The notes under the pieces are model-generated. The model was not told where the DNA came from and did not search any database. It worked only from the letters and a program-made list of their open reading frames with translations. Made by a program: the position numbers and the translations under genes. A stretch of 25,852 nt of DNA from Bacillota bacterium (GTDB taxonomy: Bacteria > Bacillota > Clostridia > Christensenellales > CAG-138), in NCBI GenBank assembly GCA_023409435.1, contig JAEYHP010000098.1, positions 1 through 25,852 of the forward strand. Reading direction: 5' to 3'. Below are positions 7,240 through 15,238 of this stretch, one piece after another (the stretch's first letter is position 1; each line of letters begins with the position of its first letter).

Positions 7240-8115
7240 TCATGAAACGGTTCGGTTAAGCAGAAAATACCCGGCTGTTTTCTCCACCTCCGCGGGAAGG
7301 GCCCGGCTTATGAATTCTTTATCCTGGAGCGTTACTCCCACTGACTCCATGATATTTTTGCTCATTCCTTGCGCCAGATGAACTCCAAGTAATTTTTCAT
7401 AATATTCCGTACTGATTCCATCAGCAAGATAGACCAGTTTAACGTCTTCTATATTGACCTGTGCAAGCAAAGGGGTATGGTGGTGTTCCACAATAGCGGT
7501 GATATCCTCGCGGATATTCCACCTTCTGCAGAGCCATGCTCCGATATCCGCATGCGTGATTCCACCCATGACAACGCGCTCCGCAACGATCTGGTGTACG
7601 CCGCTTTTCAGCTTTTCGGATACCTCGTCCAGCAGTTCAGGCAGGCACAGATCCAGTACCGAAATGCCGATATCATGAATGAGTCCATAGGAAAAGAGCT
7701 TATATTGATCGCCCGCGTTGACTCGTTCAGACAGCATGCAGCATGCGACAGAGGTTCCAATTACATGCTTCCAGTAGCGGGCCATATGGAAGGTTCTGTT
7801 TTCCCTTGCGTGCCTATCGGGAAAGAATTGGCGGGTAATAAAGAAAATCAGCAGGTTTTGTACGGTTTGCAGCCCAAGCAAAGCGATGGCTTCCCTGATT
7901 GAATTGATTTCTCTTCTTAAATGAAAAAACCCGGAATTTACGCTTTCCATGATAAGCCCGGCCAGATACGAATTTGAGGATACTCTTTCCGCAAGTTCCT
8001 CAATATCCACACTGACCGGGTTGTTCAATCCATTTAAGATCTGGCTTATCGTTTCAGGAAGAGCGGGCAGGCGTGCGGACGTTTCAAGCAGTTCAAATAT
8101 TTTTTCTTTGTCCAA
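7240..8115 (-). CDS. HDOD-domain signalling protein
   Basis: A 291-residue protein almost wholly made of an HDOD domain, a degenerate HD phosphohydrolase fold. LPALPETISQIL at the start is the HDOD entry motif; SSNSYLAGLIMESVNSGFF and IREAIALLGLQTVQNLL form its helical core. HDOD proteins act as scaffolds in signalling, stress and motility control, and catalysis is not expected. The start is TTG at 8115: the codons before it contain AAGGAGAGG at the right distance, so the longer in-frame start at 8139 is unlikely. It is 36 bases downstream of the CPBP protease gene and probably co-transcribed with it. Confidence 0.85.
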   Translation of the reverse strand: MDKEKIFELLETSARLPALPETISQILNGLNNPVSVDIEELAERVSSNSYLAGLIMESVNSGFFHLRREINSIREAIALLGLQTVQNLLIFFITRQFFPDRHARENRTFHMARYWKHVIGTSVACCMLSERVNAGDQYKLFSYGLIHDIGISVLDLCLPELLDEVSEKLKSGVHQIVAERVVMGGITHADIGAWLCRRWNIREDITAIVEHHHTPLLAQVNIEDVKLVYLADGISTEYYEKLLGVHLAQGMSKNIMESVGVTLQDKEFISRALPAEVEKTAGYFLLNRTVS

Positions 8116-8151
8116 ATTGATCCTCTCCTTCCATACCACTCCGGAAACTGC

Positions 8152-8793
8152 CTAGAATATCAGAAGCACCGCAATCACCGCAAAAATATCCGCCAAAGCA
8201 TGCGCCAGCCAAGCAGCAAATATGTTCTTAGTACGGTGATAGATAACGCCATAGATCACACTGTCTAAAAAGATCGTGAATATGTCGTATCCCACAACGG
8301 CAAATGATCCTTGCGCATAGTGCATGAGCGCAAAAATTGCGGATGATATGCCTATTGCCGCAACAGGAGAAGTAAACGCAGCAAGCCTATCCTGAAGAAG
8401 CGATCTGTACACCATTTCTTCCAGAAACGTACCAATTATGATTGCCAGCAACAATGGAATCATCTGAGTTAAGCTGAATACCGGAACCCTTGACAGCACA
8501 TGCGATAGAAAACCCGGAACAAAATACTTCGCAAAGAGCAGTACCGCAACGGGCGACACAATCGCCACCAGAATAATCAGATACCAGTTTTTTAAAATGT
8601 CTGAGAACGTATTTTTCGGCCTAAATCCAATTTCAGAAAATGTACGCTTTCTGACTTTTCGTTCAACAAGTAAGTAAATCGCAGGAATCAATCCGAAAAC
8701 ACCCTTTATTGCAGGAAACAAAAAAGATAACAAAATTACAAGGAAAAAGACCGTAACGAGTTCTATAAAGAACTGTTTGCCTTTTGAATCCAT
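8152..8793 (-). CDS. CPBP-family intramembrane metalloprotease
   Basis: A 213-residue polytopic membrane protein of the CAAX protease/bacteriocin-processing (Abi) family. The signature motifs are present: EEMVYRSLL (paired glutamates with Arg, near residue 125), FALMHYAQG (His near 158) and HALAD near the C-terminus. These make up the membrane-embedded metal site. Members process peptides or give self-immunity to bacteriocins, but many have no known substrate. The ATG at 8793 has AGAAGGG in front and is preferred over the start at 8826. No bacteriocin gene is visible nearby. Confidence 0.88.
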   Translation of the reverse strand: MDSKGKQFFIELVTVFFLVILLSFLFPAIKGVFGLIPAIYLLVERKVRKRTFSEIGFRPKNTFSDILKNWYLIILVAIVSPVAVLLFAKYFVPGFLSHVLSRVPVFSLTQMIPLLLAIIIGTFLEEMVYRSLLQDRLAAFTSPVAAIGISSAIFALMHYAQGSFAVVGYDIFTIFLDSVIYGVIYHRTKNIFAAWLAHALADIFAVIAVLLIF

Positions 8794-8971
8794 TGGCCCT
8801 GCCCTTCTTTCCGAAGCGGAAATCAAACGTAAAGATATCCAAATTTACAGCATATATAACAACTATAAAGGGTTAAACTATAAAACACGGCCTAGATGCA
8901 TGCATGCCGCCCTCTCACAAAAGTCCGGCATATCTTTATCCGCATTTTCAAACTTTTTAGGCCGCCGGAAA

Positions 8972-9451
8972 CTAATTTGCATTGCTTTCCTGCGCCATTG
9001 CGCAATCAATGGCAAGCACCACCGCCAGAGCATAAATTTCATGCTGCGGGGATGCAATGTCAAGCGCATAGCTGTCCCCCCATGTGAACCATTCCTTTTG
9101 AATGGAAACCACCGGGCTGCCCGATTGTGTAATCTCGTAGCGGTGCGCCCAGAAATCGCCCTCTACTTCCCAGCTCATCCCTTCGATGGTGTAGCGGGGC
9201 CGCAGGAACGTAAACTCCTTCTTGATCTGGGCAATATGGTTGCCATTCACAAATACATCATAGCGCGGCAGGAAGCTCCATATTTTTTGCTGGATAAACG
9301 CCGCCTCATTGCCCGAAGCATCCATGACGTGCAGTTTCTTGCCCCAGGAAAACAGCTCTCCCTCCACAAAGTAACGGTCGGCCCCGTTTTCCTCCTTTAC
9401 CGTAAACCGGTCCCGCCAGGAAAATACCTTTTGTTTGATATATAGCTTCAT
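8972..9451 (-). CDS. LURP-one-related (YxjI-like) protein
   Basis: A 159-residue protein of the LURP-one/tubby-like beta-barrel family. The recurring text supports this: QKVFSWRDRFTVKEENG, YFVEGELFSWGKKLHV, IQQKIWSFLPRYDVF and IEGMSWEVEGDFWAHRYEI. The bacterial members, such as YxjI of Bacillus, have no established role; a scramblase-like or lipid-binding role has been proposed for the fold. It has a GGGGG-type ribosome site and lies 77 bases downstream of the large unknown gene, likely in one transcript. Confidence 0.85.
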   Translation of the reverse strand: MKLYIKQKVFSWRDRFTVKEENGADRYFVEGELFSWGKKLHVMDASGNEAAFIQQKIWSFLPRYDVFVNGNHIAQIKKEFTFLRPRYTIEGMSWEVEGDFWAHRYEITQSGSPVVSIQKEWFTWGDSYALDIASPQHEIYALAVVLAIDCAMAQESNAN

Positions 9452-9528
9452 GTTCTTTCCCCCTATTCATCTTCTCCTACAGTATGGCATGCCGGACACG
9501 CTTTGCGCAAGGCAGCGCACTTGCATAG

Positions 9529-10599
9529 CTACTCCTTTCCGCTCCATACAAAAGAAAACTCCGCCTGCGCCTCTTTTCGGGTCCAGACGCCTTCCAGATT
9601 GATCGTGCAGCTTTCCTGCGGGCCTGGATAGAAATTCGAATAACATACGCCGTATTCCATGGATCGCTGGTCCACTTCACGGCCTACAGTAAAAATTGCC
9701 GTTGGCCCGTCGGCACTGCCGATTACGCCGATTGCCGAGGCGCCGCTGTGCCCGGATTGGTGCTGCATGTGCACCGCATCCTGCAGCTGCAGCCGTTCTC
9801 CCTGCGGCAGAGGCGGGGCAAGCGTATACCGAATCCGTAAGACATGGCCGGGAGCTTCCCCCGCCATATGGCGTATATGCCTTCTGCGTTTAAGCATGCG
9901 GTGCATCTTTTGAAACTGCGCGCTGAAATCCTGCCATTCGGCATCCATGACGCGGAACGTATAGGCAGCGCCCGTTGTGGGGTGCGCAAAGGTAAGCTCA
10001 GCTTTCTCCCCCGATTCGGCAGCCTCCGTAAACGAATGCTCCAGAGGCAGCATCCGCTCGGAAGGTTCAATGGAAATACGCAGGCTTCTGAATGCGGGGC
10101 GCGCCCATATCCGCCGGACTGCCGCAACCACGCCATTCTGCTCTTTGGGATAGGGCGCATGGACGCGCGTAACGGAAAAGCATGCGTCCTGATCCAAAAG
10201 CGGGTACGCTTCAAGCGCCTCCTCGGCAAGCGGCAGATGGTGTGCCTGCCAGGGCATATAGAGCGCTTCATCCGCATGCCAGGATCCGCTCACTTCCTCG
10301 CCGTTGAACCGCAGTTTCATCCCGGCCAGCGGCTGATACGGATGCTCCAGCATGGCCTGCGCGCGCTCATGCGGGGTGAGGCGTTCCTCCCGCTGTTCAT
10401 AGCGGTCATAAAACGCGCGCATCGCAGCGGTATCTATTCTGCCTATGATATCCACAACGAAGCCTTTTTTAAAAAGATAAACAGCGGGAATTTCATATTC
10501 CTGCCCGGCATAGAAAAAGCGCCAGCCGGTGCGCACGGCAAGCCCATCCGTATCCGGCCTGCTCCTGCGCCTTCCCGTTGATTTATATGAAACATCCAT
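9529..10599 (-). CDS. Unknown protein with an IGVIGSADGPTAIF signature
   Basis: A 356-residue, soluble-looking protein without signal peptide or membrane segment, rich in Arg, His, Glu and Tyr. I do not recognise the overall family. Near residue 300 it holds ASAIGVIGSADGPTAIFTVG, almost identical to the conserved motif IGIIGGADGPTAI of the beta subunit of sodium-pumping decarboxylases, where it lies between membrane helices. Here the surroundings are not a transporter. The N-terminal part (AVYLFKKGFVVDIIGRID) may be a small beta domain. The start at 10599 is chosen because CGGAGG stands 6 bases before it; the open frame continues upstream to 10803 without a ribosome site. It lies 62 bases after the YhhN-like gene. 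Confidence 0.7.
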   Translation of the reverse strand: MDVSYKSTGRRRSRPDTDGLAVRTGWRFFYAGQEYEIPAVYLFKKGFVVDIIGRIDTAAMRAFYDRYEQREERLTPHERAQAMLEHPYQPLAGMKLRFNGEEVSGSWHADEALYMPWQAHHLPLAEEALEAYPLLDQDACFSVTRVHAPYPKEQNGVVAAVRRIWARPAFRSLRISIEPSERMLPLEHSFTEAAESGEKAELTFAHPTTGAAYTFRVMDAEWQDFSAQFQKMHRMLKRRRHIRHMAGEAPGHVLRIRYTLAPPLPQGERLQLQDAVHMQHQSGHSGASAIGVIGSADGPTAIFTVGREVDQRSMEYGVCYSNFYPGPQESCTINLEGVWTRKEAQAEFSFVWSGKE

Positions 10600-10661
10600 C
10601 GGCAGCCTCCGTATTTTGCTTATTATAAATCCGGGCTTGCGGGCACGGCAAGCCCGGCCGT

Positions 10662-11339
10662 TCATGGCTCCGCGTAATTGTACCCGCTCAATGCCAATGA
10701 AGCCTGAGCGGGCAGATAGAAAAACCACATGAAAAACGACGCAAAGAGATAGTAAGGATTGTTTGGCGCAAGGATGTTGAAAAGGGCAACATGGATGTCG
10801 CACAGTAAAAACAGCGCCATGCCCAAGTTTACCAGATGGCGGTTAACCCGCGGCAGCGGGGCCGTGAATCCGAAAATTGTAACGGCCAATATCAGCGCTC
10901 CATACAAGCAGGACAGGGCATATTTTAACGGAAAGCCGCCGATCAAAAATTCCGCCGCAAGGCACCCCGCCATCACCAAAGCAACGATTGCAGCGGCGGG
11001 AAAGAAGGCGGACGGACGGTAGCGCCGTATATAGATTAAATGCACGATGCAAAAAACGAGCAAGCCGGGAACGGGTTGGTTTAAAAGAAGAAGAAACAGA
11101 TCAGCGATACAGGTAAGGAACAGGGCAGATAGTAACAAGGCGGAATCCCGTTTGTTCCCTGCGCCGCGGTTCAAAAGTATAGCGGTAACGAGGCAAAGCA
11201 GGATGCTCAGATATTTTAATGATACAGAAAAGCGCCCAAAACCTGAGAAAAAGAGATCTGCCGCAAGGTACGACAGATAGGCGGCAGCCAGCAAAACAAG
11301 CAACACGCAAGCCGAACGGTTTTCGATAAGCCGTTTCAC
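10662..11339 (-). CDS. YhhN/TMEM86-like membrane protein
   Basis: A 225-residue integral membrane protein with about eight hydrophobic segments. The layout and motifs (FLTCIADLFLLL in the third-fourth helix, then FCIVHLIYIRRY) resemble the YhhN family, whose animal members hydrolyse lysoplasmalogens. The acidic residues of the family motif are only partly clear, so the assignment is tentative. The start is GTG at 11339, with AAGGAGA 6 bases before it; the longer TTG start at 11366 has no ribosome site. It is the first gene of the presumed minus-strand run down to 7240. Confidence 0.55.
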   Translation of the reverse strand: MKRLIENRSACVLLVLLAAAYLSYLAADLFFSGFGRFSVSLKYLSILLCLVTAILLNRGAGNKRDSALLLSALFLTCIADLFLLLLNQPVPGLLVFCIVHLIYIRRYRPSAFFPAAAIVALVMAGCLAAEFLIGGFPLKYALSCLYGALILAVTIFGFTAPLPRVNRHLVNLGMALFLLCDIHVALFNILAPNNPYYLFASFFMWFFYLPAQASLALSGYNYAEP

Positions 11340-11392
11340 CGGCAGTCTCCTTCTTTCACGCTCCAAATCATTCGCCCTAAAGAAGCCGCGTC

Positions 11393-12324
11393 CTATGGCT
11401 CCTGCCTTACGTATGCGCTTTCCATCAAAAGTATTTTGTCATGGAAATTTTGATTGACCGGCGTAGGAATTCCATGCTTTTTCCCAAAGGATAATACCGT
11501 CCCGGCGAAAAGCTCCTCTTCGCTGCGGCGTTTCCCTTCCACATCTGCAGCATGGAGGGCTTTCCCTCCGGACTGAGGGTGGACAGGATATTCAGCCAAT
11601 ACGCCATGTCTTCCGCTGTCAGGTTGACGCCTTCCTTTTCAGATATGACAAGGACCTCCCGCATCGCCAGTATCATGATGTCTCGCGCGGGGCCTTCCTG
11701 CTGCACTTGACCATAATCGCATCCATACACCGCTGCCGTTTGATTGACGCCGACATTCATCATAAATTTGCCCCACATGCGTTTTTGCATATCGGCTGGG
11801 ATTTCATGCCGGATGCCCACCTTGCTGAAAAACTCCGCCACGGCCTTCGCTTTATCCGAAATGACGCCGGGAACTCCACCGCCGAAGGAAATCATTCCCG
11901 CGTTATGATACGTCAGTTGATTGCCAACTTTGACGGCGTCCATGCCCTGCGCCACGCAGTACAGGATTTTATCCATCCCGTACGCCTGGCCGATGACCGC
12001 CTCGCTGGAAATTCCGTTGAGCAGGGAGAGGATGACCGTATTGGGGCCGACATGGTTCTTTACGGCGGCAATTGCCGCATTCAGCCCGCCGGATTTCACG
12101 GCAAATATCAGCAAGTCCGCGGGTTCGCATACAGCATCGGGCGTGACGTAATGAAAATCGCAGCGGTCCCCATTGCAATAGACAGAATCATGCACATAAC
12201 GCGAAATTCGTTGATCGTCGGCGATAATCCTCAGGTCCTCTTTGGGCATATTTCCCCGCATCTGATTTCCAAACAAAATTCCAAGCGCGCCCAAGCCGAT
12301 GATCGATACTTTTTTGATTTCCAT
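11393..12324 (-). pseudogene. Ketopantoate reductase-like gene, disrupted by one frameshift
   Basis: A PanE/ApbA-family NADPH-dependent reductase. The Rossmann motif IIGLGALGILFG opens the protein, VKSGGL and NGISSE follow, and the catalytic-domain helix MWGKFMMNVGVNQT is present. At PSMLQ the frame breaks: the expected ending (DVEGKRRSEEELFAG ... KKHGIPTPVN) continues in the next frame to a stop at 11393. Restoring one C on the plus strand between 11544 and 11545 gives a normal 310-residue protein. The unrepaired frame runs on to 11425 with unrelated residues. This is either a fresh mutation or a sequencing error. ATG at 12324 follows GGAAGG. Panthothenate synthesis is possible, but many relatives reduce other oxo-acids. 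Confidence 0.8.
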
Positions 12325-12448
12325 GATTAATTGCCTTCCGTTGGTTTGATAGAAACTATTAAACGAATTATAGCACAAAATGGGGGTTTCGCCATTCACG
12401 GCGAAACCCCCATCGCTATGTTCCGGAACTATTACTGGCATGCCGCCT

Positions 12449-13489
12449 CTACAGAGTCATGACCGCCTTGAGCGCATTCGCGTGATCCTGCAAATACGCC
12501 TGCACATCCTGCGCAAAGGAATCCATATGCAGCGCATGCGAAATCATTGCGGACATATCCAGCATACCGGAGGTGCAAAGGTCCAGGCAGGCGGGGAAAT
12601 AGAGCGCGGGCACGGCGTTGCTGGCCCTGATTTGCAGCTTGTTGTCATGAAAATGCCGCATATCGAATGTGGCAAACTGTTTGTCGCCTGTGCCTATTCC
12701 AATAAAGCCCATCACTCCGCCTACGTTTAACAACTTCATGGCGCCCGGCATGGCGTCCGGCGTTGCGGTCATCAGCATTTTCTCCACGCCACCTCTCGCG
12801 AACGGGTATTGCGACAGATCTACCTGATCGCTGTGTATCACCTCATCCGCGCCCCACTTGAGCGCAAGGCGGTCGCTCACACCGCGCCCGGAACGGGTGA
12901 TGCCGTATATGTGACGAGCGCCGCTCAGCCGGGCCAGCCGGAGCGCAAACAGCCCGATCGGACCCAGCCCGTAGACGATAACGTCATCGCCCAGCTCGAT
13001 ACCCGTTACCTTCACAAGGTCATAGCCTACGCCCAGCGGCTCTATCAGCGACGCCTCGGCATAGGAGAGGGAAGAAAATTTTACGCAGCTCTCACAAGGC
13101 ACAACCATATACTGAGCAAAGCCCATTGTGCCTACGCCGGAATTGAACATGGAGCGGCCGGACATATCAAGATCCACTTTTCCGTTGCGGGATAGTTCAG
13201 AGAATCTGTTGAACGTACCGCTCTCCAGGCATACGTCGTCCCCGGGCGCAACATTGTGTACAGCCTGTCCCACCTGTTCGACGGTACCCGCCACCTCGTG
13301 CCCGATGGGCTCGTACTCCTCCGCTTCCATAGCGGTACGCAAATCCGTGCCGCACAGGCCGCAGGCTTTGACTTTTACCAGCACATCAAATGGGCCTATC
13401 GGCGGGATAGGTATCTCGCATACCAGAAAATCAAGTTTTTTTTTGCGAATATGGATTTCATAAGCGCCTCCCAAGTCTTTTGTATTCAT
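12449..13489 (-). CDS. Zinc-dependent MDR dehydrogenase, sorbitol/threonine type
   Basis: A 346-residue medium-chain dehydrogenase. Catalytic zinc ligands are seen as Cys46 (GLCGTD), His64-Glu65 (GHE) and Glu of EPLGVG; GLGPIGL is the NAD-binding motif. The structural-zinc lobe, usually four close cysteines after GDRV, is replaced by DDVCLESGTFNRFSEL with one cysteine, so that second zinc is probably missing. The start is ATG at 13489; the TTG at 13513 is less likely. The gene is divergent from sorC and may oxidise a polyol or polyol phosphate for the neighbouring PTS module; that link is inference. The gene order with the reductase downstream suggests co-transcription. Confidence 0.87.
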   Translation of the reverse strand: MNTKDLGGAYEIHIRKKKLDFLVCEIPIPPIGPFDVLVKVKACGLCGTDLRTAMEAEEYEPIGHEVAGTVEQVGQAVHNVAPGDDVCLESGTFNRFSELSRNGKVDLDMSGRSMFNSGVGTMGFAQYMVVPCESCVKFSSLSYAEASLIEPLGVGYDLVKVTGIELGDDVIVYGLGPIGLFALRLARLSGARHIYGITRSGRGVSDRLALKWGADEVIHSDQVDLSQYPFARGGVEKMLMTATPDAMPGAMKLLNVGGVMGFIGIGTGDKQFATFDMRHFHDNKLQIRASNAVPALYFPACLDLCTSGMLDMSAMISHALHMDSFAQDVQAYLQDHANALKAVMTL

Positions 13490-13790
13490 GGCTCTTTGCC
13501 GTAGTATGCTCAATCATGGGTATGCCCACTGGCGATTGCGGCATTTTCTTTATTATATTAGAAAAGGTGCTTATTGCGCCATATCCGTTCGGGTAAAAGC
13601 ATACGTAATCATGATGCGGCCCTCCAGCAATCGGTACAGGCGACATCCTGAGTGGTCGAATTAAACGGATGGCATGGGAATCCCCAAGCCGAAAAAAGGA
13701 TATGTCATCTGTGCATTATATTTTCACCCTGGCGCAAGGGGTCACACCAGCGGGGTTAATCGTTAAATATTTGTCATGAATCAAAGAAAG
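13490..13790. other. Divergent intergenic region (MDR gene / sorC)
   Basis: No gene is visible. On the minus strand TATAAT stands at about 13551-13556 within CTAATATAATAAAG and could be the -10 of the MDR gene, but no good -35 is present. TTTG...CAAA near 13770-13785 may be an extra half-site for SorC. Confidence 0.35.
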
Positions 13791-13821
13791 CATTTGCACA
13801 AATGTCAAAATAGTTTATACT
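13791..13821 (+). promoter_or_regulatory. sorC promoter with overlapping CATTTG-CA-CAAATG operator
   Basis: The -35 box TTGCAC (13794-13799) and the -10 box TATACT (13816-13821) are 16 bases apart. The inverted repeat CATTTG-CA-CAAATG (13791-13804) covers the -35. The core TTGCACAAATGT (13794-13805) recurs with one change in the gutM promoter, which marks it as the likely SorC site; its position suggests autorepression. Confidence 0.65.
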
Positions 13822-13864
13822 ATCTATACAGGCAAATTTAGAAAGCGGAAGGTGGCAATCCGGA

Positions 13865-14809
13865 ATGAGGCGCGTAGTAGACGACGAGCGGATGATGCTT
13901 AAGGTCTGTGATTTATATTATAATCACGATTTGGGGCAGCGTGAAATTGCCGCTACTATAGACCTTTCCCGGCCAACCGTCTCCAGGCTGCTTTCAAATG
14001 CCAGAGAACGTGGTATCGTACGCATCATACTTGCAGATTTGACCGGCAGGAATTATTTTGACATTGAACAACAATTAGAAAAGAAATTCGGATTGAAGGA
14101 AGCGATATTGACCGAGTCCTATGATGACCGAGAACTTTTACAAAATGAACTAGGTCGCATGGCTGCGCAATATCTTGAACGGATATTGAAGAATGGAGAT
14201 TCAGTGGGCGTATCCATGGGTACTACGCTTACTCACATTATCCCGCATATTTCAGCCGATTATCTGCATGATCTCACGTTTATTCCATTAATAGGCGGCA
14301 TCGGGGAAGGATCCAGCGAGCTTTATTCCAATTTTATTGCAGAGACAATGGCGAAAGCGTTTGGCGGAATATCGCTGGCGCTTCATGCCCCGGCGATGGT
14401 ATCGCGCATTCAGGCAAAGAACGAGTTGCTACAAGAGGAGAGTATCTCCAGGGTGCTTGCGCGCACCAACGATTTACAGGTGGCGCTCAGCGGTATCGGC
14501 GCGCCAGATGAAAACTCCACCATCATCACGGCGGGATTCTTCAGCAGAGAAATGATAGAGGATTTACACCGTCACAATATATGTGGCGATATTTGCATGC
14601 GCTATTTTGATGAGTACGGAAATCTTTCACTTTATGAGCACAATCAGCGTGTAATAGGAATTAATATTGAAACGTTACGGCTTGTACCCCGCTCAATCGG
14701 TGTGGCTGGCGGTGTGAAAAAAGCCAACGCTATCAAGGGGGCGCTGGCGGGGAGATATATCAACGTTCTAATTACCGATATAGACTGTGCAAAAGTTTTG
14801 TTAGGCTAA
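13865..14809 (+). CDS. SorC/DeoR-type sugar-binding transcriptional regulator
   Basis: A 314-residue SorC-family regulator. The N-terminal helix-turn-helix is clear (YYNHDLGQREIAATIDLSRPTVSRLL), followed by a long effector domain related to sugar-phosphate isomerases (VGVSMGTT, FIPLIGGIG, LVPRSIGVAGG and the closing INVLITD). Such proteins sense a phosphorylated sugar or polyol. The gene points toward the minus-strand PTS operon and ends 19 bases from the HPr gene. ATG at 13865 has GGAAGGTGG 9 bases in front. The shared promoter element suggests it controls itself and the gutM operon, and perhaps the divergent MDR gene. Confidence 0.92.
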   Translation: MRRVVDDERMMLKVCDLYYNHDLGQREIAATIDLSRPTVSRLLSNARERGIVRIILADLTGRNYFDIEQQLEKKFGLKEAILTESYDDRELLQNELGRMAAQYLERILKNGDSVGVSMGTTLTHIIPHISADYLHDLTFIPLIGGIGEGSSELYSNFIAETMAKAFGGISLALHAPAMVSRIQAKNELLQEESISRVLARTNDLQVALSGIGAPDENSTIITAGFFSREMIEDLHRHNICGDICMRYFDEYGNLSLYEHNQRVIGINIETLRLVPRSIGVAGGVKKANAIKGALAGRYINVLITDIDCAKVLLG

Positions 14810-14828
14810 AACGAGCAGCGGCAATGGT

Positions 14829-15113
14829 TTACAGATCGTCGAAGCCGCCTTCAACCAGCGTCACAAGCGTGTCCACCGCTTGTTTTTCATCCTGCCCCTC
14901 TGCCGTGATTTCTATGCGCGTGCCTTTTGTAAGCTGCATGGTCAGCACAGATACGATGGATTTGGCCGGGCAGCTTTTTATCTTTTCTCCTTTTTCATTA
15001 AATTTGTGTATTTGAATATCGGATTTGAAATTTTTTGCAGCCACAACAAAAAGATTGGCAGGGCGAGCGTGAAGTCCAGTTCGGTTGATTATGGTTGTTT
15101 TTTGTGCGTACAT
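14829..15113 (-). CDS. HPr-like phosphocarrier, operon-specific paralogue
   Basis: A 94-residue HPr-family protein, which carries phosphate from enzyme I to PTS enzymes. The active His15 is in TGLHARPAN as in canonical HPr. The regulatory serine equals Ser52 (AKSIVSV) because about six extra residues (KGEKIKSCP region) lie before it; canonical HPr has Ser46. Such a change may alter control by HPr kinase. It is the last gene of the gutM operon, 125 bases after the oxidoreductase, with a strong hairpin between. Its presence suggests a private phosphate route for this PTS. Confidence 0.9.
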   Translation of the reverse strand: MYAQKTTIINRTGLHARPANLFVVAAKNFKSDIQIHKFNEKGEKIKSCPAKSIVSVLTMQLTKGTRIEITAEGQDEKQAVDTLVTLVEGGFDDL

Positions 15114-15192
15114 GAAAAAGCCTCTATTCAGCCAACCTGCTCCAATCTGCGAGGCAGGCGTTTTAATGTAAAATTTAAGATATGAAAGGTAT

Positions 15193-15216
15193 CCTCGGGC
15201 GCAAACGCGCCCGAGG
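15193..15216 (-). other. Strong intra-operon hairpin between oxidoreductase and HPr
   Basis: A perfect 10-bp stem (CCTCGGGCGC / GCGCCCGAGG) with a 4-base loop lies 22 bases after the oxidoreductase stop. There is no T-run behind it, so it is more likely an mRNA-stability or processing element than a full terminator. It would set the HPr level apart from the rest. Confidence 0.6.
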
Positions 15217-15238
15217 AGGAGAGCGACGCGCGGCCGAT

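Noticed and set aside
9844..10581. 245-codon plus-strand ORF
   Set aside because: Antisense to the protein with the ADGPTAIF motif; no ribosome site or domain.
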